Counted from the first letter of the stretch, positions 7,443 through 18,703 are shown. The stretch is 64,000 nt of DNA from Streptomyces sp. NBC_01689 (GCF_036250675.1 NZ_CP109592.1:4154001-4218000); one strand, 5' to 3'. Made by a program: numbers and translations. The notes: a model not told the origin generated them from the sequence alone.

Positions 7443-8447
7443 ATGACGAACAGCACGACGACGGACGTGACGAGACAGCCGAGGGCGCGGGTTCCCGCGG
7501 CCCCGCCGGGGTCCACGGACCCCACCACGCGGGTGGCGACGCTCTCCCAGGCACTCGGCGCGGCGCGCCCGGGCGGAGCCGTCACGCCGCCCGCCCGGCC
7601 GCGCGTCGCGGAACCGGGCCGTGCGCCCGGCACGCAACCGGCGCGTCCGGGGCCGACCCTTCCCGGACCGGCCCTTCCCGGACCGGCCTTTCCCGGAGCG
7701 GTCCGTCCCGAGCCGGTCCGTGTGGCGGCCCGGGTCGCCGGTCGGACCGGGGACACGGGCACCTCGCCGACGGCCACCGCGGCGCCCACCGAGCGCGCGC
7801 CCCGGCCGGGCGGCGCCACCGAGACCGCGCCTCCCGCGTTCCCGCGCACCGGCCGCGGCCGGCACCGCAGGCCGCCGCGCCCGCGCCGCGCGCTCTTCGC
7901 CGTGGGCGGCCTCGCGCTGGCCGCCGGGGCGCTGAGCCTGGCACGGCTGGCCCCGGACGGGGTGACGGGGGGCGGCGGGGGCGGCGGGGGCGCGGAGGCC
8001 GAGCCGAGGCCGGGCGTCGCGGGCGACGGGCCGCTCGCCGCCTCGCCGACCGTCTGGGCCGTGCCCTCCGCGCATCCGGCCTCGGCCGGCGGACCGGCCG
8101 CCGCGGGCGGGCAGGGCGCGACTCCGACAGCCGCGCCGAGCCCGGGCGCCACGGCGTCACCGACGTCGACGGGACCGGCCGGAGCGGCCGGCGGGGTCAC
8201 GGCCCCTTCGGCCGCGGTGCCGGGCGGGGCGCGGCCGACGGGCCGCGCGGACACCCCCGTGGGCGACGCGCCGGACACGACCGGCATCCCCACCGAGCCC
8301 GTGACGTCACAGCCGCCGGCCGCGCCCGCGCCGCATCCCACGCCGAGCGCCACCACCCCGGCCCCGAAGCCCGGCTCCCCGGGCCTCTGCGTACCGATCG
8401 TGGGGATCTGCGTGAACAGCCTGACGGCCCCCCTGGGCCACGGATAA
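7443..8447 (+). CDS. Proline/alanine/threonine-rich single-pass membrane protein
   Basis: About 334 residues. Residues ~1-145 are a Pro/Arg/Thr-rich cytoplasmic region with short LPGPA-type repeats, followed by a basic RGRHRRPPRPRRA stop and one membrane helix (LFAVGGLALAAGALSLARLA). The remaining ~165 residues are an extracytoplasmic Pro/Ala/Thr/Gly-rich linker ending in a more ordered tail with two cysteines (LCVPIVGICVNSL). I do not recognise a family. The ATG at 7443 is used because GGAGG lies 7 nt upstream; an ATG at 7437 would overlap that site. The composition suggests a cell-wall-spanning protein whose conserved part is the short Cys-containing end. Confidence 0.65.
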   Translation: MTNSTTTDVTRQPRARVPAAPPGSTDPTTRVATLSQALGAARPGGAVTPPARPRVAEPGRAPGTQPARPGPTLPGPALPGPAFPGAVRPEPVRVAARVAGRTGDTGTSPTATAAPTERAPRPGGATETAPPAFPRTGRGRHRRPPRPRRALFAVGGLALAAGALSLARLAPDGVTGGGGGGGGAEAEPRPGVAGDGPLAASPTVWAVPSAHPASAGGPAAAGGQGATPTAAPSPGATASPTSTGPAGAAGGVTAPSAAVPGGARPTGRADTPVGDAPDTTGIPTEPVTSQPPAAPAPHPTPSATTPAPKPGSPGLCVPIVGICVNSLTAPLGHG

Positions 8448-8448
8448 C

Positions 8449-8765
8449 GACGGCATCCGGCGCAGGCTCACGACGCCGCGACCCCCGGGATGCCCACCAC
8501 CACGGCCACCCACCCGCTCACGGAAGGGACCGGCCACGACGGAGCCGGGACCGGACGCGACCGGCACGGGGTGTCCTCACCGTCGCCGGAACGCCCATCG
8601 CCACGGCCACCCACCCCCGCCACGGACGAGACCGTGCCGTCTCGCCCCGCCGCCACCCCCCGGACCGCCCGGACGGGCGTGCCGCGGGCCCGACGGGCTC
8701 CGGAAGGGACGGCTGTAAGCCCCTGCGGCCCCTCCCCGCCCCCTCGGCCCCGGTGGGGCGCCGTA
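8449..8765. other. Intergenic region without a supported gene
   Basis: This stretch between the proline-rich membrane protein and the cya terminator has Arg/Pro-biased open frames on both strands but no homology-like motif, start site or conserved wording. I see no gene in it. Confidence 0.5.
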
Positions 8766-8795
8766 CTGAGACGCGGGCGCGCCCCCGCGTCTCAG
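8766..8795 (-). terminator. cya terminator overlapping its stop codon
   Basis: A perfect 12-bp inverted repeat (CTGAGACGCGGG and complement, 6-nt loop) includes the last bases of cya at 8792-8795. Confidence 0.65.
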
Positions 8796-10150
8796 GGGGT
8801 GCCGGGAAGGTCCCGGCGCGCCAGCAGCCACGGCTCGACCACGCCGAGGCCACGGACGGGGCGCTGCCACATCGGCTGGAGGGCGAACCGGTAGGCGGGC
8901 GGCTCCTCGCCCTCCTTCTCCGCGGTGGCCGCCGCCTCGGCGGCCTCGGCCTCGGAGGCGGGCGCGTCCTGGGTCCGCACCAGTTCCTCCGCGAAGGCAC
9001 CGTCCACCAGGACGGCGTCCCGCGGCGCTATCGACGTGAGGCGGGAGGCGAGGTTCACCGTCGTGCCGAAGACGTCGCCCATCCGGGTCGTGACGGTGCC
9101 GAAGGCGATGCCGACCCGCAGTTCCGGCATGGTCTCGTCGTTGGCCATCGTCTCGATGAGGCGCAGGGCGATCTCCGCGGCGACACCGGCGTCGTCCGCG
9201 GAGTACAGCACCTCGTCACCGAGGGTCTTGATGAGCCGTCCTCCGTGCGCGGCGACCAGGTCGGCGGCGGTGGTCTCGAAGGCCTCGACGAGCTCGCCGA
9301 GCTCCTCCTCCTCCATGCGGCGGGTCAGCCGGGTGAAACCGACCAGGTCGGCGAAGCCGACGGCGAGGCGGCGGTCGACCATCTCCTCGTCGTCGCCGGC
9401 CTGGACGACCCGTCCGGTCGCGGCGGCGAGCTGGCGCCGCCAGACGTAGACGATGAACTCCTCCAGCTCGGGCAGGAGCAGCTGGATCAGGGGGTACGTC
9501 ACCTCGGTGCGCGTCATCCCCGGTTCCGGGGGCTCGGTCAGCCCCTCCAGGAACGAGTCGATCTGCCACTCGGCCAGCCGGGCGGTGGTCTGGCCGGTGG
9601 ACCGGGCCACCTGCACGGCCATCGCCTCGCTGAGCAGGCCCGCCTCGACGAGACCCGCCAGCCGTCGCAGGGCGAGGACGTCGGCCTCGGTGAGCGCCTT
9701 GGCCTGGCCTATGTCGGCGAAGCCCATGGCCCGCCAGAAGCGCGAGGCCAGCTCCATGGAGACACCGGCGCTGCGGGCGGCCTGGAAGGGGGTGTAGCGG
9801 CGCTCGGCGCCCAGGATGAGCTGTTCCAGACGCAGGGCGAGGGGATCCTCCCCGGAGTCCGCCATCTGCTCGTCCAGCCGGTTCTGCGCGTCCAGGCGGC
9901 TCTGGCCGTCCAGCCGCTCAGGCGGCTCCGACGGCGGGCTGGGCGTGGCCGACAACGTACTGTCCGGACGCACATCCGAACGCGCGTTCGCGTTCGACCG
10001 GCCCTGTGGATCCCCGGCGTCCTCGTCGCCCCGCAGGCCGGCTTCGCCGGCAGCGGGCGCCGGGTCGGTGGCCGACCCGGCGGTACGCCCCGGCTCACCG
10101 CCGGGAGCGGGGTGCGCACCCGTGCCGGAGCCCGTGTCGTCGACGGTCAC
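8792..10150 (-). CDS. cya: Class III adenylate cyclase
   Basis: A 452-residue protein. Residues ~1-105 are disordered and acidic. Residues ~110-215 resemble the regulatory helical domain found in actinobacterial cyclases (LILGAERRYTPFQAARSAGVS, then a MerR-like helix set). Residues ~265-430 form the class III catalytic domain with the metal-binding Asp in FADLVGFTRL, the Lys/Asp pair in IKTLGDEVLY and the transition-state Asn/Arg in TVNLASRL. It makes cAMP, which in S. coelicolor is needed for germination and normal development. There is no membrane helix, so it is soluble. The GTG start at 10150 is preceded by a GGAAAGG element. Confidence 0.93.
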   Translation of the reverse strand: MTVDDTGSGTGAHPAPGGEPGRTAGSATDPAPAAGEAGLRGDEDAGDPQGRSNANARSDVRPDSTLSATPSPPSEPPERLDGQSRLDAQNRLDEQMADSGEDPLALRLEQLILGAERRYTPFQAARSAGVSMELASRFWRAMGFADIGQAKALTEADVLALRRLAGLVEAGLLSEAMAVQVARSTGQTTARLAEWQIDSFLEGLTEPPEPGMTRTEVTYPLIQLLLPELEEFIVYVWRRQLAAATGRVVQAGDDEEMVDRRLAVGFADLVGFTRLTRRMEEEELGELVEAFETTAADLVAAHGGRLIKTLGDEVLYSADDAGVAAEIALRLIETMANDETMPELRVGIAFGTVTTRMGDVFGTTVNLASRLTSIAPRDAVLVDGAFAEELVRTQDAPASEAEAAEAAATAEKEGEEPPAYRFALQPMWQRPVRGLGVVEPWLLARRDLPGTP

Positions 10151-10309
10151 GCCTGCTGCCTTTCCGATCTGCCACGGTCAGGTATCGACCGCGCTCAACT
10201 CTACGGCAGGTGTGCGCTGGCTCACTCCTGACTCGTACACCTGACCGGGACGCGGAACCACGATCGGCTCCTCGCCCACCGCTGAGTACGGCCCGCCGGC
10301 CTGCATCGC

Positions 10310-11185
10310 TCAGGCCGGCCGCAGGTGGACGATGTCTCCCGCGCCCACCGGCTGCTGCACCCCCTCCTCCGTGGCCAGGACCAGACGGCCGTCCCCGTCG
10401 ACGGCCACCGCCTCCCCGGTGATCGACCTGCCGCCCGGAAGTTCGGCCCGCACCACTCGTCCGAGCGTCGCGCACCCGGCGGCATATGTCTCCTGGAGAC
10501 CCGAGGCAGCGGGGTCCCCGTCCGCGGCGCGCCACTTCCCGTACCACTGCTCCAGCGAGCGCAGCACGGCCCGCAGCACGGTGTCGCGGTCCGTGGTCGT
10601 CGCTCCGGCGAGGGCGAGCGACCCCGCGCCCGGCACCGGGAGCTCGTCCGCGCGCAGGGTGACGTTGATGCCGATGCCGACCACGACCCCGTCGGTCCCG
10701 GCGCGCTCGGCGAGGATGCCGCCCGCCTTGCGTTCCTCGCCGTCCACCGTCACCAGCAGGTCGTTGGGCCACTTGAGTGCCGTGTCGACACCCGCGACCC
10801 GGGACAGCGCCGTCGCCGCCGCGACCCCGGTCAGCAGCGGCAGCCAGCCCCAGCGCTCGACGGGGATCCCGGCCGGCCTGAGCAGCACCGAGAAGAACAG
10901 GCCGGAGCGGGCGGGTGCCGTCCACCGCCGGTCCAGGCGGCCGCGCCCGGAGTTCTGCTCCTCGGCGACCAGGACGGCGCCCTCGTCCGCCTTCCCGGAG
11001 ACGGCCAGCTCGACCAGGTCGCTGTTGGTGGACCCGGTGGCGGCCACGACCTGGAGGTCGCTCCAGAGCCCGCCGTCCGCGCCGTCCCGCACCAGCGCCC
11101 GGCGCAGGGTGGTGGCGTTGAGAGGTGGGCGGCCGAGGTCGGACCATCGGTTGTCGTTCGCGTCTGAGGCATCTCGCGGCGTCAT
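10310..11185 (-). CDS. birA: Biotin--[acetyl-CoA-carboxylase] ligase, monofunctional
   Basis: A 291-residue biotin protein ligase. The biotin/AMP loop GRGRLDRRW, the KWPND motif and GIGINVTL are all present, followed by a small SH3-like C-terminal domain. No N-terminal helix-turn-helix is present, so it is an enzyme only and not the biotin-sensing repressor of E. coli. It attaches biotin to the carrier lysine of acyl-CoA carboxylases, and its divergent partner pccB together with accA2 5 kb away make AccA2 the obvious substrate. The ATG at 11185 has TAGGGT exactly 7 nt upstream and no ribosome binding site, which points to a leaderless mRNA. Confidence 0.94.
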   Translation of the reverse strand: MTPRDASDANDNRWSDLGRPPLNATTLRRALVRDGADGGLWSDLQVVAATGSTNSDLVELAVSGKADEGAVLVAEEQNSGRGRLDRRWTAPARSGLFFSVLLRPAGIPVERWGWLPLLTGVAAATALSRVAGVDTALKWPNDLLVTVDGEERKAGGILAERAGTDGVVVGIGINVTLRADELPVPGAGSLALAGATTTDRDTVLRAVLRSLEQWYGKWRAADGDPAASGLQETYAAGCATLGRVVRAELPGGRSITGEAVAVDGDGRLVLATEEGVQQPVGAGDIVHLRPA

Positions 11186-11192
11186 GCAACCC

Positions 11193-11198
11193 ACCCTA
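11193..11198 (-). promoter_or_regulatory. Putative -10 box of leaderless birA mRNA
   Basis: TAGGGT on the minus strand, 7 nt before the birA ATG. No good -35 box is visible at 17-18 nt. Confidence 0.45.
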
Positions 11199-11315
11199 GG
11201 TGTGGTAAACGCCGCACTGCCGAACCGTAGGGGCACCACTACCCTACGAGTCAGTAGCAACCCCCTGAGCACATCACCCTCATGTCCCACTGAGCAGGCA
11301 GGGAGCCGCATCCCG

Positions 11316-12917
11316 ATGTCCGAGCCGGAAGAGCTGCACCACCCCGACATCCACACGACCGCGGGCAAACTCGCGGATCTGCGGCGCCGCGTCCAGGAGG
11401 CGACGCACGCCGGCTCGGCGCGTGCCGTCGAGAAGCAGCACGCCAAAGGCAAACTGACGGCCCGTGAGCGCATCGAGCTGCTCATCGACGAGGGCTCCTT
11501 CGTGGAGCTCGACGAGTTCGCGCAGCACCGCTCGACCGACTTCGGCATGGAGCAGAACCGGCCCTACGGCGACGGCGTCGTCACCGGGTACGGCATGGTC
11601 GACGGCCGTCCGGTCGCCGTCTTCTCCCAGGACTTCACGGTCTTCGGGGGCGCTCTCGGCGAGGTGTTCGGGCAGAAGATCATGAAGGTGATGGACTTCG
11701 CGCTGAAGACCGGCTGTCCGGTCATCGGCATCAACGACTCCGGCGGCGCCCGCATCCAGGAGGGTGTGTCCGCCCTCGGGATGTACGGCGAGATCTTCCG
11801 CCGCAACACCCATGCCTCGGGCGTGATCCCGCAGATCAGCCTGGTCGTCGGCCCCTGCGCGGGCGGCGCGGTCTACTCCCCCGCGATCACCGACTTCACG
11901 ATCATGGTCGACCAGACCTCGCACATGTTCATCACGGGTCCCGACGTCATCAAGACGGTGACCGGCGAGGATGTCGGCTTCGAGGAGCTCGGCGGCGCCC
12001 GCACGCACAACGCCGTCTCGGGCGTCGCCCATCACATGGCCGGCGACGAGAAGGACGCCATCGAGTACGTCAAGCAGTTGCTGTCGTACCTGCCGTCCAA
12101 CAACCTCAGCGAGCCCCCGGTGTTCGCGGAGGAGGCGGACCTCGCGATCACCGACGAGGACCGCGAGCTGGACACCATCGTGCCGGACAGCGCGAACCAG
12201 CCGTACGACATGCATACGGTGATCGAACACGTCCTGGACGACGCCGAGTTCTTCGAGACGCAGCCGCTGTTCGCGCCGAACATCCTCACCGGCTTCGGCC
12301 GGATCGAGGGCCGGCCGGTGGGCATCGTCGCCAACCAGCCGATGCAGTTCGCCGGCTGTCTGGACATCGACGCCTCGGAGAAGGCGGCCCGCTTCGTCCG
12401 TACCTGCGACGCCTTCAACGTCCCGGTCATCACCTTCGTGGACGTCCCCGGCTTCCTCCCGGGCGTCGGCCAGGAGCACACCGGCATCATCCGGCGCGGC
12501 GCCAAGCTGATCTACGCGTACGCCGAGGCCACCGTCCCGCTGATCACGGTCATCACCCGCAAGGCCTTCGGCGGGGCGTACGACGTCATGGGCTCCAAGC
12601 ACCTCGGGGCCGACCTCAACCTCGCCTGGCCGACCGCCCAGATCGCGGTCATGGGCGCCCAGGGCGCGGTGAACATCCTGCACCGCCGCACCATCGCCGC
12701 CGTCACGGACCCCGCCGAGGCGGAGGCCACCCGGGCCCGCCTGATCCAGGAGTACGAGGACGCGCTCCTCAACCCCTACACCGCGGCCGAGCGCGGCTAC
12801 ATCGACGCGGTCGTCATGCCCTCCGACACCCGCTCCCACCTCGTACGGGGTCTGCGTCAGCTGCGCACGAAGCGGGAATCACTCCCTCCGAAGAAGCACG
12901 GCAACATCCCCCTGTAG
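11316..12917 (+). CDS. pccB: Propionyl-CoA carboxylase beta subunit (carboxyltransferase)
   Basis: A 533-residue carboxyltransferase that moves the carboxyl group from carboxybiotin to propionyl- or acetyl-CoA, giving methylmalonyl- or malonyl-CoA for polyketides and fatty acids. Both oxyanion regions are present: [14 protein letters not shown] in the N-terminal half and [10 protein letters not shown]...[16 protein letters not shown] in the C-terminal half. The specificity Asp in [13 protein letters not shown] (Asp422 in S. coelicolor PccB) is conserved and supports propionyl-CoA preference. The sequence closely follows the S. coelicolor protein as I recall it. The ATG at 11316 has GGGAG 10 nt upstream. 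The epsilon subunit gene follows after 37 bp. Confidence 0.97.
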   Translation: MSEPEELHHPDIHTTAGKLADLRRRVQEATHAGSARAVEKQHAKGKLTARERIELLIDEGSFVELDEFAQHRSTDFGMEQNRPYGDGVVTGYGMVDGRPVAVFSQDFTVFGGALGEVFGQKIMKVMDFALKTGCPVIGINDSGGARIQEGVSALGMYGEIFRRNTHASGVIPQISLVVGPCAGGAVYSPAITDFTIMVDQTSHMFITGPDVIKTVTGEDVGFEELGGARTHNAVSGVAHHMAGDEKDAIEYVKQLLSYLPSNNLSEPPVFAEEADLAITDEDRELDTIVPDSANQPYDMHTVIEHVLDDAEFFETQPLFAPNILTGFGRIEGRPVGIVANQPMQFAGCLDIDASEKAARFVRTCDAFNVPVITFVDVPGFLPGVGQEHTGIIRRGAKLIYAYAEATVPLITVITRKAFGGAYDVMGSKHLGADLNLAWPTAQIAVMGAQGAVNILHRRTIAAVTDPAEAEATRARLIQEYEDALLNPYTAAERGYIDAVVMPSDTRSHLVRGLRQLRTKRESLPPKKHGNIPL

Positions 12918-12954
12918 GCCCTGGGCCCCTGATCCCCGACCCCTGGGAGCGGAC

Positions 12955-13164
12955 ATGAACATCAAGGTCGTACGGGGCAATCCGACCCCCGAGGAGCTGG
13001 CCGCCGCACTGGCGGTGGTCCGGGTCCGCGCCGCGGCGGCGGCCGGCACGCCGTCCGGCGCGGCCGGAACCAGGGACGCGTGGGCGGACCCGTCCCGCAT
13101 CGCCACCCGTCGGCTGCCGCAGCCCGGAGCGTCGACCTGGGCCCGGACCTACTGGCCCGGGTGA
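12955..13164 (+). CDS. pccE: Acyl-CoA carboxylase epsilon subunit
   Basis: A 69-residue small subunit of the actinobacterial acyl-CoA carboxylase. The diagnostic opening IKVVRGNPTPEELAAALAVV and the aromatic C-terminal end (WARTYWP) are both present. It stabilises and activates the alpha-beta complex and occurs only next to beta-subunit genes. It lies 37 bp after pccB with GGGAG before the ATG, so the two are co-transcribed. Confidence 0.95.
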   Translation: MNIKVVRGNPTPEELAAALAVVRVRAAAAAGTPSGAAGTRDAWADPSRIATRRLPQPGASTWARTYWPG

Positions 13165-13207
13165 CGGGAGGACGCCCGGACGCGGGCCGCCGCCCGAGCG
13201 GCGGTCC

Positions 13208-13253
13208 GGACCGTCTGCGGGGCCGCGCCTACGCGTGGCCCCGCAGACGGTCC
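13208..13253. terminator. Bidirectional terminator overlapping the SGNH hydrolase stop
   Basis: A perfect 17-bp inverted repeat (13208-13224 and 13237-13253) with a 12-nt loop. The loop contains the TAG of the leftward SGNH gene and the right arm encodes its last residues. It serves the converging pccE transcript as well. Confidence 0.75.
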
Positions 13254-14371
13254 GCGACCTCGTCGGCCATCACCGCGATCCCGGCGTCGTTCGGATGCAG
13301 GTGGTCACCGAAGTCGTAGGCCCCCCGCAGCCGGTCGGGGTCCGCCGGACCGGCGAGGGCGCGGTGCAGATCCACCACCGCGTCCCACTCCCCCGAGCCC
13401 CGGATCCAGTCGTTCACCTCGTGACTCACCCTCGCCGCGCGCTCCCCCCAGTGGTCGGACCCGGCGAACGGGAGCAGCGTCGCACCGATCACCCGCAGCC
13501 CCCGGCCGCGCGCCTGCCGGATCAGCTCGCGGTGTCCGGCGACCAGGTCGTCGGCCGCCAGTACCGGTGCGGGCCGGCACGTCGGCTGTCCGGCGGCCTC
13601 GCTGAACCCGATGTCGTTGAGACCGTGGAGCACGACGAGCGTGCGCACGCCCGGCTGTTCGAGGACGTCACGCCGGAGCCGGGCGATCCCCTTCTCGCCG
13701 TACCAGGCCGAGTCGTTCAGCAGCAGGTTTCCCCCGATGCCCGCGTTGAGGACGCTGCGTCCCGTGCGCTCGGCGAGCGCGTCCGACCAGCGGCGGTCCG
13801 CGCCCGGTGTCGAGCCGAAGCCGTCGGTGACGGAGTCCCCGAAGAGCGCGACGCCGTCCTCGCGGTCCGCGCCGACCTCCACGGCCGACAGGAAGTACCA
13901 GGACTCGGTCGTCTCACCGAATCCGTCCCCGCCGAGGTCGCCGAGGCGGTCGCCCGCCCCCCGGTAGCTCGTCGTGAAGGCCTGCGCGTGGAAGGTCGCG
14001 GGGCCGGTGACGTCGTGGAGATGAAGGGTGACCGTGACCGACTCCATTGCTTCCAGGGCGAGTTCGGCCGGGTCACTGACGATCTGTCCGCGCGCCGGTA
14101 TCCGGGCTCCGGCCGCGCCCGCGAAGGTGAGGCGGCGCAGCGAGCCGGGCCGGACGGCGGCACCCTCGCCCGCGCGCGCCACCGTGGCCCCGGCGATCCG
14201 CAGCGGTGAGGTCCCGTAGGCGTGCGAGAGCCGTATGCGGACCCGGCCGCCGCCCGCGCCGATCCGGACGACCTGACGCAGGGACTGACGCCAGAAACCC
14301 TCCCGCGACCAGTTGGGGGTGAAGCCCTCGCTGGGAGGCTGGGGCGAGGCGGTCCAGGCGCTGACGAACAC
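13229..14371 (-). CDS. SGNH/GDSL-family hydrolase
   Basis: A 380-residue esterase/lipase-type hydrolase. An N-terminal beta-rich domain (~1-150, starting with SAWTASPQPP) precedes the SGNH domain with block I GDSVTDGFGSTPGADRRW (nucleophile Ser), block II NAGIGGN, block III VVLHGLNDIG and block V GDHLHPND (catalytic Asp and His). This layout matches streptomycete SGNH proteins that are often secreted, but no signal peptide is present at this start. The GTG at 14371 has GAGGA 6 nt upstream. Possible substrates are acetylated carbohydrates or other esters; none can be assigned. Confidence 0.9.
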   Translation of the reverse strand: MFVSAWTASPQPPSEGFTPNWSREGFWRQSLRQVVRIGAGGGRVRIRLSHAYGTSPLRIAGATVARAGEGAAVRPGSLRRLTFAGAAGARIPARGQIVSDPAELALEAMESVTVTLHLHDVTGPATFHAQAFTTSYRGAGDRLGDLGGDGFGETTESWYFLSAVEVGADREDGVALFGDSVTDGFGSTPGADRRWSDALAERTGRSVLNAGIGGNLLLNDSAWYGEKGIARLRRDVLEQPGVRTLVVLHGLNDIGFSEAAGQPTCRPAPVLAADDLVAGHRELIRQARGRGLRVIGATLLPFAGSDHWGERAARVSHEVNDWIRGSGEWDAVVDLHRALAGPADPDRLRGAYDFGDHLHPNDAGIAVMADEVADRLRGHA

Positions 14372-14483
14372 GGCAGTTCCTCACTCAAAGGGAACCATAG
14401 TCCCATTAACAGTGGGCAGAACCGTAGCAGGCTCGGAGACGTTAAAGAAACCTCAGACCCGTTTAGCGAGGGCGCGGGCAAGT

Positions 14484-14499
14484 TGAGTACGCGTACTCA
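14484..14499. promoter_or_regulatory. Perfect 16-bp palindrome upstream of mmpB
   Basis: TGAGTACGCGTACTCA is perfectly self-complementary and lies 37 bp before the mmpB start. It differs in centre and length from the CTACGCGCGTAG operators elsewhere in the window. A regulator site is likely; its protein is unknown. Confidence 0.5.
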
Positions 14500-14535
14500 G
14501 GCGCCCGCCACCCGGCTCGCCGCACGATCGGGGAC

Positions 14536-14664
14536 ATGCTGTGGTCCGACCCCGAGAACGAGCCGCCCAAGGAGTTGCGCGACATGCAGGACATGTTGCG
14601 GCGGCTCGGCGTTCTCATGGCCCTGGCCATGGTGCTGGCGATGATCGTCCTCGGTGTGATGTGA
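14536..14664 (+). CDS. mmpB: Small morphogenic membrane protein MmpB-like
   Basis: A 42-residue protein: a charged cytoplasmic segment ([20 protein letters not shown]) followed by one hydrophobic helix ([19 protein letters not shown]) running to the end. It resembles the short Streptomyces protein annotated as morphogenic membrane protein MmpB, as I recall it. It sits between an SGNH hydrolase gene and maf and ends 37 bp before maf. A GGGGA is only 2 nt before the ATG, so translation may be leaderless or weak. The palindrome at 14484-14499 suggests specific regulation. Confidence 0.75.
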   Translation: MLWSDPENEPPKELRDMQDMLRRLGVLMALAMVLAMIVLGVM

Positions 14665-14701
14665 GCGGCGGGCGACACGCCCGCGCCGATACCCTGACCG
14701 C

Positions 14702-15322
14702 ATGACCGATCAGCCGCGCCGCCGCCTCGTGCTGGCCTCACAGTCCCCCGCCCGGCTCAACCTGCTGCGCCAGGCCGGACTCGCTCCCGAGGTGATCGTG
14801 AGCGGGGTCGACGAGGACGCCGTCTCCGCCCCGACGCCCGCCGAACTCGCGCTCGCACTGGCCGAGGCCAAGGCCTCCGTCGTGGCGGCCCGGCCCGAGG
14901 TGCAGGGCGCCCTGGTGATCGGCTGCGACTCGGTCCTCGACCTGGACGGCCAGGCACTCGGCAAGCCCGCGGACGCCACGGAGGCCACCGCGCGCTGGAA
15001 GGCGATGCGCGGCCGGACCGGGACCCTCCAGACGGGTCACTGCGTCCACGACACGGCGACCAAGCGCTACGCGTCGGCGACCGCGTCCACCCTGGTCCGC
15101 TTCGGTGAGCCGACCGACGCCGAGATCGCCGCGTACGTCGCCTCGGGCGAGCCGCTCCACGTCGCGGGCGCCTTCACGCTCGACGGCCGTTCGGCCCCGT
15201 TCATCGAGGGCATCGACGGCGACCACGGCAACGTCATCGGGATCTCCCTGCCCCTGGTCCGCCGGCTGCTGGGCGAACTGGGCGTCGGGATCACGGAGTT
15301 GTGGACCCCACGGGAGAAGTGA
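14702..15322 (+). CDS. maf: Maf-family nucleoside triphosphate pyrophosphatase
   Basis: A 206-residue Maf/HAM1-fold protein. The phosphate-binding start [22 protein letters not shown], the catalytic [18 protein letters not shown] and the DIxG-like end [22 protein letters not shown] are present. Maf proteins hydrolyse non-canonical or canonical nucleoside triphosphates to the monophosphate plus pyrophosphate and are linked to septation control or house-cleaning. TACCCT lies 6 nt before the ATG at 14702 and there is no Shine-Dalgarno, so a leaderless mRNA is likely in addition to any read-through from mmpB. Confidence 0.93.
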   Translation: MTDQPRRRLVLASQSPARLNLLRQAGLAPEVIVSGVDEDAVSAPTPAELALALAEAKASVVAARPEVQGALVIGCDSVLDLDGQALGKPADATEATARWKAMRGRTGTLQTGHCVHDTATKRYASATASTLVRFGEPTDAEIAAYVASGEPLHVAGAFTLDGRSAPFIEGIDGDHGNVIGISLPLVRRLLGELGVGITELWTPREK

Positions 15323-15337
15323 CGGCCGCGGACGCGG

Positions 15338-15838
15338 TCAGGAGGCGCTGGGTGCCGGAGGGGCCGCGACCGGGGCTCCCCCGGTGCCGCCGTTCGCCCC
15401 GTCCGCGCCGCCGTCGCCGTCCTCGGTCGCGGTGCCCGCGGGACCCGTCGCGGGGCCGAACGCCAGCAGCGTGAAGACGATCAGTCCGAGCACCACCATC
15501 ATGAAGGCGAACGCGCCCCAGCCCGCGAGACCCACCGTGAACGCGCCGAGCAGACCGTGCACCACGGCGGCGCTGATCAGCAGAACGCGTCCGAAGACCC
15601 CCGGAGCGCGGTTGCGCACCGCGACGAGCAGCGCGGCGACCCCGCACAGCGCGAAGTAGAGCCCGAAGACCAGCCCCCCGACCTTCGACGAGACGGACAT
15701 CGTGTCCGAGTCGAGCCCCGCCAGGGACATGTCCTGCCGGTCGACGACCACGCCGAGGAACCAGTTCAGCAGCGCGATCCCGACCGCCTCCACGAAGAGC
15801 ACGATCGCCGCCACCCACGCCACCGGTCTGCGTACCAC
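15338..15838 (-). CDS. Four-helix integral membrane protein of unknown function
   Basis: About 166 residues from the GTG at 15838. Four hydrophobic helices are visible: VAWVAAIVLFVEAVGIALLNWFL, LVFGLYFALCGVAALLVAV, VLLISAAVVHGLLGAFTVGL and AFAFMMVVLGLIVFTLLAF. The C-terminal 35 residues are Gly/Ala/Pro-rich and polar. A conserved-looking extracytoplasmic loop VVDRQDMSLAGLDSDTMSVSSK joins helices 1 and 2. I do not recognise a functional family. The start is uncertain because the frame stays open upstream to 16039, but that part has no helix or conserved wording. It converges with maf. Confidence 0.7.
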   Translation of the reverse strand: MVRRPVAWVAAIVLFVEAVGIALLNWFLGVVVDRQDMSLAGLDSDTMSVSSKVGGLVFGLYFALCGVAALLVAVRNRAPGVFGRVLLISAAVVHGLLGAFTVGLAGWGAFAFMMVVLGLIVFTLLAFGPATGPAGTATEDGDGGADGANGGTGGAPVAAPPAPSAS

Positions 15839-16193
15839 CGGTTCCCACCCACTTCCGAGTGCTGTTACCCCAAGTACGTTCGAGACATCCCGAACGCTAC
15901 TAACGGGTAAACCTCGGGACAAGGGTTCTGCCACGGGCAAAGAATCGTTGGGCCATTCGTAGGGACTCCACAAAGAAACGATGTGCGGCGCGGCACAGCC
16001 GCACAGAGACCTTGACCACACAGGAGGGCTAGGGTTCAACCAAGGATTCCTGCGTACCGCGGTGTGACAAGGGATCTCGCGGGTCGAGCGAGCCTCGAAT
16101 CACGCTCCGTGTGGGCAAGCTCACCATTGGGGACGGGTCGAAAGGCCGTGTCGGCAGTCCCTAAACTCGGCTTGTTTCAAGGAGGGAGCCATC

Positions 16194-17966
<1,773 letters not shown>

Positions 17967-17972
17967 GACACC

Positions 17973-18045
17973 GTCGTGCGGACCGGGTCCGGTCCGCACG
18001 ACCCACGAAGCGCCCGGCGGACCGGAACGGTCCGCCGGGCGCTTC
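17973..18045 (+). terminator. Double terminator after accA2
   Basis: Hairpin 1: 12-bp perfect arms with a 6-nt loop (17973-18002). Hairpin 2: 17-bp perfect arms with a 5-nt loop (18007-18045). They start 7 bp after the stop. Confidence 0.85.
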
Positions 18046-18703
18046 GCCGCGCTCGGGGCCGAGAGCCGATGCGGGTACGCGTACGGGTACGGACGGGGAC
18101 GGGACGGGTACGGGTGCCCGTGATCGTGCCGGTGCCGGTACGAGGGCGGGTGCGGCCCGGGGCGGGTGCGGCCCGGGGCGGGCGGGTCCGGGAAGGGCTC
18201 GGGACCGGGGACAGGACCAGATCCGGGGAGAGGCCCGCGGCAGGAACGGGGTTCGGTACGGGGATCGCCCTCTGAGGGAGACCGCGCCTGAGACGGCCCG
18301 TGACTGAGGAAGGTCCCGGTCCGGTGTGCCCCGCGTGGACGGGTGTCGTGCGGGTGACCGGGTGGGCGACGTGCGGGTGACCGGGTGGGCGACGAAGGTG
18401 GTCGCCCGTTCGGGTGAAGTCGGACGGGGCGAGCGGCCTCGTCGGCGGTCGGGGCTGAGCGGTCATCTGCGCCCGAGCACTTGGCCGTCGGATGCCGCCG
18501 AAGGGGTCACCACCGTCGGTCACCGACCGTCCGTCACACATCGTCAGGGTCACCGTGGCCGGTGTCGCGCCCGATGTCGGGCGGCGGTGGCGCGGCGTGC
18601 GCGTCGGACGACATCCCGGACGGCGGCTCGAACCGTCCGCCGGTCGGTGTGCCGGGTTGCCCGTCGGTCCGTGCCCGGGGCTGTCCGGCGGTCTCCGTAG
18701 CGG
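18046..18703. repeat. Repeat-rich non-coding region with a 23-bp tandem duplication
   Basis: No gene is supported here. The region contains GGGTACG-type short repeats (about 18065-18125), a duplicated GGGTGCGGCCCGGGGC near 18150-18180, and an exact 23-bp tandem duplication starting GTGCGGGTGACC (18348-18370, 18371-18393). It separates accA2 from the deoR stop. Confidence 0.6.

Noticed and set aside
10332..11315. Long N-terminal extension of pccB
   Set aside because: It reads antisense through birA with no conservation; known PccB proteins start at the ATG at 11316.
14484..14499. mmpB palindrome as a seventh nucleoside operator
   Set aside because: Its centre is two bases shorter (TACGCGTA) and its flanks are TGAG/CTCA; the gene has no nucleoside link.
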